From the NCBI GenBank assembly GCA_030065125.1, contig JASJDM010000047.1, positions 1 to 54,268 on the forward strand: a stretch of 54,268 nucleotides of DNA. The letters are read 5' to 3'. The notes beneath the pieces were generated by a model, which searched no databases, was not told the DNA's origin, and saw only the letters and a list, made by a program, of their open reading frames with translations. The stretch comes from Lysobacterales bacterium (GTDB lineage: Bacteria > Pseudomonadota > Gammaproteobacteria > Xanthomonadales > SZUA-38). Below, piece by piece: positions 32,681-42,287 of this stretch (positions are counted from its first letter, which is position 1; each line of letters starts with the position of its first letter). Made by a program: the position numbers and the translations under genes.

Positions 32681-33135
32681 TCATTCATCAGCCGTACAAA
32701 GTTGCCGTCAGCGTTGCTGCGATGGGTCAGAGGATCGCTGTCCCATACCTCTCGGCCATTGGTGAAGCCAATGATCTCGAACAGCAGCAGGTCACCGTCC
32801 TCCACCTTGAAGTTGGTGTAATCCGGGCAGGCCAGCGTCCCCATGGCCAGGGTCGCCGCACACCAGCCGCGGTAGCGGGGGAGATACTGCTTTGGCGACG
32901 CAAAAAACAGCTCACGATTGGCTTCGGAGGCAAAGCGATAGGTCAGGCCGTCATGGGCGACCGTCCACTGGGCCGCCCCCTGCAAAGGTCCACCGGGCTG
33001 ATGGTAGGACACCACGTCGTAGCCGCCCAGGGCTACACCATCCGGCGCGCAGATGGCGGTGTCCAGGATTTCCGCGTGATGCTCAGCCTGGGCAACCGAT
33101 GCAACAATCAACAAAAACAGCCAGAAAGAACGCAT
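32677..33135 (-). CDS. Exported YHS-domain protein
   Basis: Small periplasmic protein (152 aa). Residues 1-17 are a signal peptide (F-W-L-F-L-L-I-V-A-S-V-A-Q-A). The YHS-like core is A-L-G-G-Y-D-V-V-S-Y-H and Y-R-F-A-S-E-A-N-R-E-L-F-F-A-S-P-K-Q-Y-L-P-R-Y-R-G-W-C-A, the usual periplasmic YHS pattern. Such domains are often metal-associated, but direct evidence is limited. It is coupled by a 4-bp overlap to the TAXI-like lipoprotein downstream, so the two probably act together. Confidence 0.82.
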   Translation of the reverse strand: MRSFWLFLLIVASVAQAEHHAEILDTAICAPDGVALGGYDVVSYHQPGGPLQGAAQWTVAHDGLTYRFASEANRELFFASPKQYLPRYRGWCAATLAMGTLACPDYTNFKVEDGDLLLFEIIGFTNGREVWDSDPLTHRSNADGNFVRLMNE

Positions 33136-33262
33136 ACAGGGTCACTCCGCTCAATTTTCAAAAGCCTGTGGCGGAAGCACATCCGCCGGCCTATAACGAC
33201 CGGCAAAACCGTGAATTGCTTTCCGGGCAGGGGCTCAAAATCCAGATTCGAGGCACCGGCAC

Positions 33263-35122
33263 TCAGAGGTCGCGGGCAATGCGGAATCCGATCAGGCAGG
33301 TGGCCCGGGTAGGCTCGGCTGAAGCCCGGTAGGCTGACCGGGACAGGCTGGGGGGCGTCGCCCAGGAACCGCCCTTCAGGGTGCGGAACCGGCAGCTGCC
33401 GGCCAGGTGGGCGGCGCCGTCATCCGGCACATCGGCCAGCCTCCGGGTGTAACAATCCTCCACCCACTCCATGGCGTTACCGCCGATATCAAAGATGCCG
33501 TATGGATTGGACTCAAAGCTGGCGACCGGCGAGGGCCCCCAGTGACCGTCACTGTAGCGCTTGAACGGGTCGGGCCACTGCCAGGCGGAAGCCCGGTCGC
33601 GGGACCCCGTCAGGTTTTCGACCTTGTCCCGGGGTGTGCCGTCGCCCCACCAGTAGGGCGTTTCGGTACCGGCCCGCAGGGCGTATTCAAATTCGCTCTC
33701 GGTGGGCAGCCGGTAGGTCTGGCCTGTCTGCTCGGACAGCCACAGGACATAGGCGTTGGCATCGTTCCAGGAAACATGAATCACCGGCAGATCGTCCTCG
33801 GCGTCCTCCCCCTGATAGGCATTGCGCCAGTCGACGTCCCGCTGGGCGGTCAGCGTGCCGGCGGAAAGATCGTAGATTGTCGACTCCCCTGACCTTTCCG
33901 CGTCGGTCTGATAGCCCGTGGCGGTAACGAATGCGCGAAACTCCCCGACGGTGACTTCGGTCTGACCCAGTCCGAACGGCCGCCCGATGCGAATCGGCTT
34001 CCGGGGCCCTTCGGAGGCCGTGCGACCGCGCTCATCTTCGGGGGAACCCATCATGAAGTCACCCCGCGGCACCACCACCACGCTTGGACCCACCGAGCCG
34101 TTGCGCATGGGATCCCGGAATGTTGACAGGGGCTCGTAGGACAGCAGCAGCCGGACTTCCGACAAGCGGCCGCGCAGATCGTCCACCGAACCGCTGTAGC
34201 CGCTGTCCAGCAGGGCGGCGATCCCCTGCTCGGCCTGGTCCAGCTGCTCGGCGTCAATCATGGCGACAATCTGGCGCATGTCATCATTCCAGGCCAGTTC
34301 CTGCATGGCGTTGGCCTCTTCCCGGGCCACGCTGATGCTGTCGGAACCTCCCCGTACCTGCTCGGCCTGGTCCAGGAACCCGAACGCCAGAGCGAAATCC
34401 CGTTGGCCGACAGCGGTGGTCGCCCGTGCCAGCAGCGCCGCCTCGATCTGCCCCAGGGCCTCGGTGGCCTGGACGTTCGCCGGGTCCATGGCAAGAACTG
34501 CCTGGAACGTCTCCAGGGCATTGTCACCCGGCGGGTCGTTAAATTGGCTTTGGGCCATCTGACCACCGGCCTGCTCCAGCAGCGCTGCAATCTCGGATGT
34601 ACGCAGCACCTCACTGTTGAACAGGTCGATACCGGGATGGACCGGGTCTATACCGCGAACCCGGTCAATGTCCCTCAGAGCACCGGTTCGGTCGCCATCC
34701 TGGAACGCTGTGCGGGCCCGACGCAGCAGTGCGTCAACGACCTCGGTCACGCCGGTTTGAGCCTGCAGGTTGTCCGGCTCGATCTCCAGTGCCTCGCGAA
34801 AGAACTCCAGGGCGTTGGCATTGGGCGGCACCACCAGGTCCCCCGCCACCAGGGCCCGTTCGCCCAGGGTCAGTTTGCGCGCGAGCTCTGCGGTCCGATC
34901 GCCGGTGTTACGGGTTGGCGACCATTCACGCGTCGGATCCACTGACAGTGAGTCGCCCAACCGGCGCAGTCGGCGGTTTTGCTCATTTGACGATTCCTGC
35001 TGCTCGGCGTTGTCCGCGGCAGCGACGTCGTCGGCAGGTTGGGCCTGGTCCTGCGCCGCCAGTGGCATCCATGCCAGCAGCAGCAGCGCACAGGCGGCCG
35101 GTAGTGTAAGCCTTTGATTCAT
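33263..35122 (-). CDS. Exported SUMF1/FGE-like protein with TPR-like N-terminal domain
   Basis: Exported protein of 619 aa. Residues 1-23 are a signal peptide (A-L-L-L-L-A-W-M-P-L-A-A-Q). Residues ~65-330 are helical repeats with TPR-like spacing (A-L-E-F-F-R-E-A-L-E-I-E-P-D-N-L-Q-A). Residues ~360-619 are a formylglycine-generating-enzyme-sulfatase domain: G-D-F-M-M-G-S-P-E-D-E, Q-T-E-V-T-V-G-E-F, G-N-A-M-E-W-V-E-D-C-Y and G-G-S-W. The active-site cysteine pair of true FGE is not seen (S-L-S-R-S-A-Y-R at the expected place), so it is likely a binding or signalling relative. It is followed leftward by the YHS/TAXI pair. Confidence 0.82.
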   Translation of the reverse strand: MNQRLTLPAACALLLLAWMPLAAQDQAQPADDVAAADNAEQQESSNEQNRRLRRLGDSLSVDPTREWSPTRNTGDRTAELARKLTLGERALVAGDLVVPPNANALEFFREALEIEPDNLQAQTGVTEVVDALLRRARTAFQDGDRTGALRDIDRVRGIDPVHPGIDLFNSEVLRTSEIAALLEQAGGQMAQSQFNDPPGDNALETFQAVLAMDPANVQATEALGQIEAALLARATTAVGQRDFALAFGFLDQAEQVRGGSDSISVAREEANAMQELAWNDDMRQIVAMIDAEQLDQAEQGIAALLDSGYSGSVDDLRGRLSEVRLLLSYEPLSTFRDPMRNGSVGPSVVVVPRGDFMMGSPEDERGRTASEGPRKPIRIGRPFGLGQTEVTVGEFRAFVTATGYQTDAERSGESTIYDLSAGTLTAQRDVDWRNAYQGEDAEDDLPVIHVSWNDANAYVLWLSEQTGQTYRLPTESEFEYALRAGTETPYWWGDGTPRDKVENLTGSRDRASAWQWPDPFKRYSDGHWGPSPVASFESNPYGIFDIGGNAMEWVEDCYTRRLADVPDDGAAHLAGSCRFRTLKGGSWATPPSLSRSAYRASAEPTRATCLIGFRIARDL

Positions 35123-35322
35123 AGGCCTGAATTCTGGTTTAAACGCATGGGGCTGTTATTCTCGTTATTGCCCGATCGCACTCAACACTGGCGGATCAAC
35201 CGCCAATTCCCTTTGAGCCCACTGTCTGGGAGTGTGGCAAAACCCTTAAATTTCTGCAACCTGAGCCAATAAGCTGAGAATTCCCTTTGACCATGCCCGG
35301 CGGCGGGCCGGGCTCGGGCGGT

Positions 35323-38300
35323 TCAATCGCAGGATATGGTGGGGGTCAGATTAGACATCGCACCTGCCTCTCCCCAGTCACCCGAGAGGGGACCGGCAAA
35401 AGTCACCGCCGTTGCGATATCACCCGCTTGCGAGCTGTCGAAAACCACCGCGTTGCTGCCTACCGGCACCGAACTGACCGGGGAAAACGCGCAGGCCGGA
35501 CAGAACCCCGAAAACTGCGACAGCTCCAGGGTCTGGTTGCCGTCAGCGCCCTGCCCCAGCACCCAGCGCGGGAACCCCAGGCTGTCGTACAGGTAGTTGA
35601 TGTGAACCTGCTGGCCGGCCAGGCTGAGGATGGAGTAGCCGAAGCCCGGCCGATCCGGCAGGAACCAGAGCCCGGTCTGCTCCACCGCAGTGCCGTTGCT
35701 GGCGCAGCTGATGTCCGGGACGATAGCGGTGTAAGGCTCGCTGCCGGAGAATCCGTTCACCTGGTAACTGAACACCAGGTCGCTCGGGGACTCAAACGTC
35801 AGCACCACTTCACCCACGTCCACCGCGGCGCCGGTGCTGTCGTCCCAGTTAAAGAACAGCAGATCCGCAGCCCACTGGTCGCCCGCTGGCGGAAATTCGC
35901 CCTGGGCCAGATACCAGGTCGGCGTACCGTCCTCCAGGTAGGTGTACCACTCGATGATCAGCTGATCGTCGCTCAGGTTCAGGTTGAATCCAGAGCCGTC
36001 CCGTGCCGGGTTGAACCACAGACCCTGGACCGGTGTGATGGTGCGGCCGTCATGGATCAACTCCACCGTCAGGTCCATGGTCTGGGCAATGTTGCCGCTG
36101 TTGACCGGCACGATGTAGTAACGTCCGGGCAGGAGTTCGCTTCCGGAAACGTTCAGTTGCGTGCTGGCGCCGTTGCTGGTGGCAAAGGCCTGCGGCGAGC
36201 CGATACCCGAAACCAGGGGCAGATCAGGCGCGGTGAACACGGCGTCATCGCGCACCACGGACAGCTCAAACTCGTGGCTGCCGCTGGCGTTGACTGAAAG
36301 ACTGGTGGCGGAATCCGGGACGTCCAGGAACATCCGGCCATGACCCTGAAACGGCGCCAGGGATACTTTGACCGGTTCACCCGGAACCAGCGCCAGGGAC
36401 TCGCGGTCGTCCAGGTCCGGCAGACCTTGGGATCCGGCACTGCCGTCGGCCACACGTTCCAGTTCGACGATGGTGGTGCCCACCTTGCCCAGTCCGGGCT
36501 GGCGACTGGCCTTGGGCTGCAGGGCGCCGAACCACAGATCACCCGCGGCCATGTCACCGCGATCCCAGATGACCCTGACCGGGAAGGTGGGGCCGGCAGA
36601 CTTGACGGATCCCGGGCCTGTGGCCACCAGGCCCGTGTCCGTGGGGCTGGCCGCGCCCAGGCGAACCCGGACCCGATCAGCGGTACCCGGCGTTACCGAG
36701 GCAAAATTGTGGACCAGGATCCAGTAGGTACCGGCCCGGGCGTCCTCCAGCACACACTGCTCCTGGGACTGGGGCGTGATGCTCTCACATAGCTGCTCGC
36801 TCTCGTCGGCCTGGCCGTCGCCATTGGTGTCACGGCCAACATAGAGATCGATATCGCGATTGTTTTGCGGGACGATCCGGGCATACACCACGCCACCGTC
36901 CTGGTTCAGGTTGACCGTCTCCACGAACACGCCGTTGGTGAGGCTGTCGTAGGGATCCTGATTGGTGGTGTCCTCCCCCAGAGTGCGCGCCAGATCTCTG
37001 CCCTTGGCCAGGCCCAGGGTCTGGTACTCGGCCGACGGCAGCGCTACCAGCCCGCCCAGCAGGATATCGGCCGACCCGCGGCTCTGATCGGTACTCAGCA
37101 GAGCCAGGGGTCGCAGATTGCCGGGATCGGAAAAGACCTGATAGGGAATCCGGGCGGTGGCCAGGGTGGGATCCGAGGGCTCCAGCACCACGTATCCCGT
37201 GACCCAGGCGTTCAGCGACTCACTGCCGGGCTCCAGGGTAATGATCAGATTCCGGTCCTCGCCCGCGGCCAGCTCGAAGGTGGACGGGGTGACTTCGCCG
37301 GAAGCCGGTCCTTCTATCGTGGCGGTCCAGGTCGCGCCACCCACGAGGCCGGAGACCCGGCGGGTGAAGCTGCAGCTGCCCAGGCAGCTGTCGCTGACGA
37401 GGTAAGGCATGTTCAGCGCTTCCAGGTCACCACCCGAGGTGGGATTGGCCGACAGGAATTCCTGTCTGCTGACGTCCAGATACAGCGCGCCGCGCACGGC
37501 CTCCTCGGCCCGCACCCGGCCGCTGCCCACGTCAAAACCGTCGGCCGGGGACTGGCCGTCGCTGTCCACCATGCCGTCATTCAGCGCCGTGGTGGTCAGG
37601 ATGGAGTGCAGTTGCGACGGGGACAAGCCAGGGGTGGTCGACAACACCAGTGCGGCAACTCCGGCAACATGGGGCGCCGCCATGGAGGTGCCACTCTTGA
37701 AGGAGGATTCACCGGCAATGTGGCTGGCCGCCAGGATATTGGAGCCAGGGGCGGCAATATCCGGCTTCAGGATTCCGGGGACGTTGCGATCGGGGCCGCG
37801 GGAACTGCTGGACGACACCTGGTCGCCCAGTGCCGGGCTGAACACCTGGGTCTGGCCGGAAATCACGCCGCGGTGATCATCGCCGCCGGCGCTCAGCCAG
37901 CTGCGCAGCCGGTCGCCATCGTTACGGCCAAGATGCACCGCCGGCAGGCAGTGATCGTCGGAGACTATGGATTCACCCTGGTTGGCGGTATTGGCCAGGA
38001 TGTAGCCGCCGGCTCCCGCCGCACGCAGGTTGAAACCCTTCTCCACCCGGCCGTAGGTTCCGCGGTCGCAGACCACGATTTCCCCGTTGAAGGTACCCGG
38101 CGGAAAGGGGTTGCTGGAACCGGTGTGGCTTTCGCACAGGGGTTGCAGCTCGGGATCACCGGCGCCGCACAGGGCGTTGCCAAAGTCGCGGGCGTGCACG
38201 ATCCGCGCGGGTCCGAATGCGCCGGTGAACCCCACCCCGGTAAGGTCGCCCGGCGGGTTGGCATTGCCGCCGGTCATTTCCTGGACCGTGTTCAGGAAGC

Positions 38301-39432
38301 CCCGGTTGTGGGTCGAGTTGGCTGCAGTCAGCATCCACGGCGCGTTTGCAGGAGAGGACATGGTGTCGGGCTCGGGCCCGTCGTTTCCTGCTGAAGTGAC
38401 GGTCAGGACACCGGCACCCCGGGCGTCCAGCATGGCGATGGTCTGGACATCGGTCCAGGGGCTCGACGTCGGACCGCCGATGGAAAAGTTGACGATATCC
38501 ACGTTGTCCGCTGTCGCCTGGTCAATGGCATCCAGGATGGCGTCGAACAAACAGAACCCCTCGTCGTCGGGCGTGTCTGGATCGTCCTGCAGGCAGACTT
38601 TGTAACTGATCAGGTTGGCGTGGGGTGCGACTCCGGACACATCAAGAACGAGGCTCGAAGTGACGCCCTGGACGTTGGAACTGCGGATATTGCCCACCGC
38701 CGTGCTGGCCACGTGGGTGCCGTGACCGTCCAGGTCTCGCCCGATGCGCGTCCCCTCCTCGGTGAAATCGTAGACCCCGATCAGCTTGTCGTTGCATTGC
38801 ACCTGGGCGTTGCCGCACAAGCCCAGGGTCCGGCCGATCGGGTTGCTGTGGTTGTAGCCGTCGCCGCCGATGTCGGCAAAGGCCGGATGTTCCCAGTTGA
38901 TGCCCGAGTCGACGACGCCCACTACCACGCCTTCCCCCTTGCTGCCGGTGGCCTCCCAGGCCTGGGGCGCTCCGATCCAGGTTGGACCGGCGTCGGTCAT
39001 CCGCCGCCAGGCGCCCACCTGCACCACGCGCGCCACGCCGGGCATGCCGCGCAACTGGTCCGCTTCGTCTGGCGACAGCTTCAGTGAAACGCCGCTGAAG
39101 ACGTATTCGAAACGGTGCAGCGGGTTGAGCTTGCGCCCCAGGTCTACGGAGATGCGCTCCAGTTCCTGGTCATGGCGCTGCATCAGGTGTTTTCGGTAGG
39201 CCTTGACCGGTGCACTGTCCGCAGCGATGCGCGACTTGCCCAGCAGAGCGGGCGCCGTGGGCTCCAGCAGCCAGGTCTTATCGGAAGACTGAATGCCTTC
39301 AAAACTGACCACCGGCGGGTCGGCGAATTGCACGATATAGCGGCCGGTCCCGGCGTCGGCGTTGACCCCCGGGCCCTGACTGGCCGCGTGCATCAGCGCC
39401 GCGGCGAGGAAAACTCCATTTCCTGAAAACAT
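35323..39432 (-). CDS. Large secreted subtilisin-family (S8) serine protease
   Basis: Secreted subtilase of 1369 aa. A signal-like start is followed by an I9 pro-peptide (Y-I-V-Q-F-A-D-P-P-V-V-S-F to F-S-G-V-S-L-K-L-S). The catalytic triad is Asp in V-V-D-S-G-I-N-W-E-H-P, His in D-G-H-G-T-H-V-A-S, and Ser in G-T-S-M-A-A-P-H-V-A-G-V-A. A PA-type insert lies before the Ser block (C-D-R-G-T-Y-G-R-V-E-K-G, A-A-G-A-G-G-Y-I). Downstream are Fn3-like segments, a pre-peptidase C-terminal region (D-L-Y-V-G-R-D-T-N-G-D-G-Q-A-D) and beta-rich C-terminal domains. It is among the longest genes here and is probably a nutrient-acquiring extracellular protease. Confidence 0.92.
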   Translation of the reverse strand: MFSGNGVFLAAALMHAASQGPGVNADAGTGRYIVQFADPPVVSFEGIQSSDKTWLLEPTAPALLGKSRIAADSAPVKAYRKHLMQRHDQELERISVDLGRKLNPLHRFEYVFSGVSLKLSPDEADQLRGMPGVARVVQVGAWRRMTDAGPTWIGAPQAWEATGSKGEGVVVGVVDSGINWEHPAFADIGGDGYNHSNPIGRTLGLCGNAQVQCNDKLIGVYDFTEEGTRIGRDLDGHGTHVASTAVGNIRSSNVQGVTSSLVLDVSGVAPHANLISYKVCLQDDPDTPDDEGFCLFDAILDAIDQATADNVDIVNFSIGGPTSSPWTDVQTIAMLDARGAGVLTVTSAGNDGPEPDTMSSPANAPWMLTAANSTHNRGFLNTVQEMTGGNANPPGDLTGVGFTGAFGPARIVHARDFGNALCGAGDPELQPLCESHTGSSNPFPPGTFNGEIVVCDRGTYGRVEKGFNLRAAGAGGYILANTANQGESIVSDDHCLPAVHLGRNDGDRLRSWLSAGGDDHRGVISGQTQVFSPALGDQVSSSSSRGPDRNVPGILKPDIAAPGSNILAASHIAGESSFKSGTSMAAPHVAGVAALVLSTTPGLSPSQLHSILTTTALNDGMVDSDGQSPADGFDVGSGRVRAEEAVRGALYLDVSRQEFLSANPTSGGDLEALNMPYLVSDSCLGSCSFTRRVSGLVGGATWTATIEGPASGEVTPSTFELAAGEDRNLIITLEPGSESLNAWVTGYVVLEPSDPTLATARIPYQVFSDPGNLRPLALLSTDQSRGSADILLGGLVALPSAEYQTLGLAKGRDLARTLGEDTTNQDPYDSLTNGVFVETVNLNQDGGVVYARIVPQNNRDIDLYVGRDTNGDGQADESEQLCESITPQSQEQCVLEDARAGTYWILVHNFASVTPGTADRVRVRLGAASPTDTGLVATGPGSVKSAGPTFPVRVIWDRGDMAAGDLWFGALQPKASRQPGLGKVGTTIVELERVADGSAGSQGLPDLDDRESLALVPGEPVKVSLAPFQGHGRMFLDVPDSATSLSVNASGSHEFELSVVRDDAVFTAPDLPLVSGIGSPQAFATSNGASTQLNVSGSELLPGRYYIVPVNSGNIAQTMDLTVELIHDGRTITPVQGLWFNPARDGSGFNLNLSDDQLIIEWYTYLEDGTPTWYLAQGEFPPAGDQWAADLLFFNWDDSTGAAVDVGEVVLTFESPSDLVFSYQVNGFSGSEPYTAIVPDISCASNGTAVEQTGLWFLPDRPGFGYSILSLAGQQVHINYLYDSLGFPRWVLGQGADGNQTLELSQFSGFCPACAFSPVSSVPVGSNAVVFDSSQAGDIATAVTFAGPLSGDWGEAGAMSNLTPTISCD

Positions 39433-39472
39433 GTGCTAGCGTCCTGTCATCCTGGTTCGTGGTGTCCGATCC

Positions 39473-40828
39473 TCAGCACTCCACTTTGTTGCGCATGGTC
39501 ACCAGTTCCTCGGCGGCGGTGGGATGAATCCCGATCACCGCGTCAAACTGGGATTTTGTGGCACCCATCTTGATTGCGATGGCAACACCCTGGAGCATTT
39601 CCGCCGCGTCCAGCCCGACGATATGGCATCCCACCACGCGCTGGGTCTGTCGCTCGACGATCAGCTTCATCATGGTCTGTTCGTCCCGACCGGAGAGCGT
39701 GTGCTTCAACGGCCGGAAGGTTGATCTATAGACATCAATTTCGCCCAGTTGATCCCTGGCGTCGTGTTCGGTCAGACCAACGGTGGCTACCGGCGGCTGA
39801 CTGAACACCGCCGAAGGCACGCTGGCGTGGTCCACCGGGACCGGGTCATTGCCGAACACCGTGCGGGCAAACGCGTGCCCTTCCATCAGGGCCACCGGCG
39901 TCAGGTTGATACGGTTGGTGACGTCACCCACGGCGTAGATGTTGTCCACGGAAGTTCTGGAAAATTCATCCACCACGATGGCGCCGCCGGCGTCGGTCTC
40001 AACGCCGGCGTTTTCCAGCCCCAGCCCGTCGATTTTCGGCGCCCGCCCGGTAGCGAACATGACCAGGTCGCAGTCGATGGAATCATTGCCGCTGAGGTGT
40101 ACCCGAGTTCCTTCGGGGCATTCCTCGATGCCGATGATGTTGGTGTCCAGGCACAGGTGGATACCCTTCTTGATCAGTTCCTGGCCCAGCACCTCGCGGA
40201 CATCCCGGTCAAAGCCCCGCAGCACCTGTGGACCCCGATAGACCTGGGTGACTTCGCTGCCCAGGCCGTTGAAAATCCCGGCAAACTCCACCGCGATGTA
40301 GCCACCCCCATAGACCACCACCCGCGGCGGCAGCGAGTCCAGGTGGAACGCCTCGGTTGAGGTGATGGCCAGCTCGGCACCGGGAACCGGCGGCTTGGTC
40401 GGCCAGCCACCCACGGCGATCAGTATCTTGTCCGCCGTGACCTGTCGGTCACCCAGCTGCACGGTATGTGCATCCACCAGCTCGCCGCGCTGCTCGATCA
40501 GCTCCACGCCGGCCGAGGCCAGGATGTTCTTGTAGACCCCGTTAAGGCGATCGATTTCGTGATCCTTGGCGGCAATCAGCCGATTCCAGTCAAATTCGGC
40601 CTGGCCGACCTCCCAGCCGAATCCTGCCGCATCCTCGAAGTCCTCGTGGAAATGGGCGGCATACACCATCAGCTTCTTGGGGACACAGCCCCGGATAACG
40701 CAGGTGCCCCCGACGCGATCTTCCTCGCACACGGCGACCCGGGCACCATAGCCCGCAGCAATGCGGCTGGCCCGGACTCCGCCGGATCCGGCGCCAATGA
40801 CAAACAGGTCGTAGTCATACTCAGACAT
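39473..40828 (-). CDS. gor: Glutathione reductase
   Basis: NADPH-dependent flavoenzyme reducing glutathione disulfide (451 aa). FAD motif G-A-G-S-G-G-V-R-A-S is near residue 12. The redox-active disulfide is in G-G-T-C-V-I-R-G-C-V-P-K-K. The NAD(P) site is V-V-Y-G-G-G-Y-I-A-V-E-F-A-G. The C-terminal dimer interface ends G-I-H-P-T-A-A-E-E-L-V-T-M-R. Length and motifs match Gor rather than lipoamide dehydrogenase or mercuric reductase. It is divergent from ccmA across ~150 bp. Confidence 0.93.
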   Translation of the reverse strand: MSEYDYDLFVIGAGSGGVRASRIAAGYGARVAVCEEDRVGGTCVIRGCVPKKLMVYAAHFHEDFEDAAGFGWEVGQAEFDWNRLIAAKDHEIDRLNGVYKNILASAGVELIEQRGELVDAHTVQLGDRQVTADKILIAVGGWPTKPPVPGAELAITSTEAFHLDSLPPRVVVYGGGYIAVEFAGIFNGLGSEVTQVYRGPQVLRGFDRDVREVLGQELIKKGIHLCLDTNIIGIEECPEGTRVHLSGNDSIDCDLVMFATGRAPKIDGLGLENAGVETDAGGAIVVDEFSRTSVDNIYAVGDVTNRINLTPVALMEGHAFARTVFGNDPVPVDHASVPSAVFSQPPVATVGLTEHDARDQLGEIDVYRSTFRPLKHTLSGRDEQTMMKLIVERQTQRVVGCHIVGLDAAEMLQGVAIAIKMGATKSQFDAVIGIHPTAAEELVTMRNKVEC

Positions 40829-40979
40829 GGATTCACCCCGAAAATTGAATTGATCCTGTAGGACCCGCTGCGGGCCCGTCTGCTTGCATTATGCACCGGC
40901 CCGCCACAACGCCATACCAGAGCCAGCCCGGGCCCAGGCAATTCTGGTAGCATACGCGCCGGTCTGTAGAAGTGATGTC

Positions 40980-41600
40980 ATGCTGCGAGTGGAAAGCCTG
41001 TCCTTTCAGCGGGGGCAGGTACCAATCCTGGAAAAAGTCAGCCTGGAGCTAGAAGCCGGCGAGGTGCTGATGGTGCGCGGCGAAAACGGCTGCGGCAAGA
41101 CCACCCTGATCCGCCTGCTGGCCGGGCTGATTCCGGCCCAACCCGACTTCAAGGTGTTCCTGGACGATCAGCCCTATCACCCCCAGCAGGTCCAGACCCG
41201 GCTTCAGTTCATGTACCTGGGCCACGCCCTGGGCATCAAGGACGAGCTGACCTGCCTGGAGAACCTGGAATTCATTGCCCGCTTTCTGGGTGGTCGATCC
41301 GATATTTCACCCCTCGGCAGCCTGCAAAGCTGCGGCCTGGACGGTTACCAGTACACCCAGGCGCGGCGGCTGTCCGCCGGCCAGCGCAAGCGTCTGTCGC
41401 TGGCGCGTTTCCTGTTGTGTCCGGCCCGGATCTGGCTGCTGGACGAGCCCTACAGCAACCTGGACGCCGAGGGTCTGACCCTGGTGGACCGTCTGCTGCA
41501 GAAACACATCAACGAGGGTGGCGGCGCTCTGATCACCTCTCACGGCACGTTCATCCCCCAGGTGACGAACCACCGGGAGATGATCCTCGAGGTGGCCTGA
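40980..41600 (+). CDS. ccmA: Cytochrome c maturation ABC transporter ATP-binding protein CcmA
   Basis: ATPase (206 aa) of the CcmABCD complex, which releases holo-CcmE carrying haem. Walker A is G-E-N-G-C-G-K-T-T, the signature L-S-A-G-Q-R-K-R and Walker B I-W-L-L-D-E-P-Y-S-N-L-D. I used the ATG at 40980 (M-L-R-V-E-S-L), since codons upstream show no homology. It is the first gene of the nine-gene ccm operon. Confidence 0.96.
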   Translation: MLRVESLSFQRGQVPILEKVSLELEAGEVLMVRGENGCGKTTLIRLLAGLIPAQPDFKVFLDDQPYHPQQVQTRLQFMYLGHALGIKDELTCLENLEFIARFLGGRSDISPLGSLQSCGLDGYQYTQARRLSAGQRKRLSLARFLLCPARIWLLDEPYSNLDAEGLTLVDRLLQKHINEGGGALITSHGTFIPQVTNHREMILEVA

Positions 41601-41603
41601 GCC

Positions 41604-42287
41604 ATGCAGGGACACTCACTGGCCACCGCTGCATTCGCCCTGCTGAGCCGGGACCTTCGACTGGCGTTTCGCCGTCGCGGGGAAGCGCTGTCACCGATAT
41701 TGTTCCTGCTGATGGTGGCCACCCTCTTTCCCCTGGGTCTCAGCCCGGATCCCGAGCAACTGGCGGCCATCGCACCCGGCGTCATCTGGGTCGCTGCCCT
41801 GCTGTCGTCCCTGCTGGCACTGAACCAGATGTTTCACGCCGACCTGCGGGACGGCACCCTGGAACAGCTGATTATTTCGCCCTGGCCGCTGCCGGTAATG
41901 GCCCTGGTCAAGGTCCTGGCCCACTGGATTATCAGCGGCCTGCCGCTGACGGTGGTGGCCCCGGTCCTGGGCCTCGGCTACGGGCTGGACGGCGCCACGG
42001 TGAAAATCATGTTCTGGTCCTTGTTATTGGGCACGCCCACCCTCAGTTTCATCGGAGCCATCGGGGTAGCGTTGAGCGTGGGCCTGCACCGGGGCGGTAT
42101 GTTCCTGGCCCTGCTGGTTCTGCCGCTGTTCGTGCCTGTGCTAATCTTTGCCACCGCTGGCATCAGCGCCTCAGCAGAAGGATTTGCCGTGGGCAGCCAC
42201 CTGTACCTCCTCGGGGCTCTGCTGGCCCTGGCGGTATCAACGGCGCCCTTTGCCATAGCAGCGGGACTGCGAATCAGTATTTCATGA
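41604..42287 (+). CDS. ccmB: Haem exporter protein CcmB
   Basis: Membrane subunit of the CcmAB transporter (227 aa, six hydrophobic segments). Family motifs include F-R-R-R-G-E-A-L-S-P-I-L-F, D-G-T-L-E-Q-L-I-I-S-P-W-P-L and G-T-P-T-L-S-F-I-G-A-I-G. It starts 3 bp after ccmA and overlaps ccmC by 4 bp (ATGA). Confidence 0.96.
   Translation: MQGHSLATAAFALLSRDLRLAFRRRGEALSPILFLLMVATLFPLGLSPDPEQLAAIAPGVIWVAALLSSLLALNQMFHADLRDGTLEQLIISPWPLPVMALVKVLAHWIISGLPLTVVAPVLGLGYGLDGATVKIMFWSLLLGTPTLSFIGAIGVALSVGLHRGGMFLALLVLPLFVPVLIFATAGISASAEGFAVGSHLYLLGALLALAVSTAPFAIAAGLRISIS

Noticed and set aside
35287..36297. 336-codon rightward open frame opposite the subtilase
   Set aside because: It is antisense to the strongly supported S8 protease and has His/Gln-rich shadow composition.
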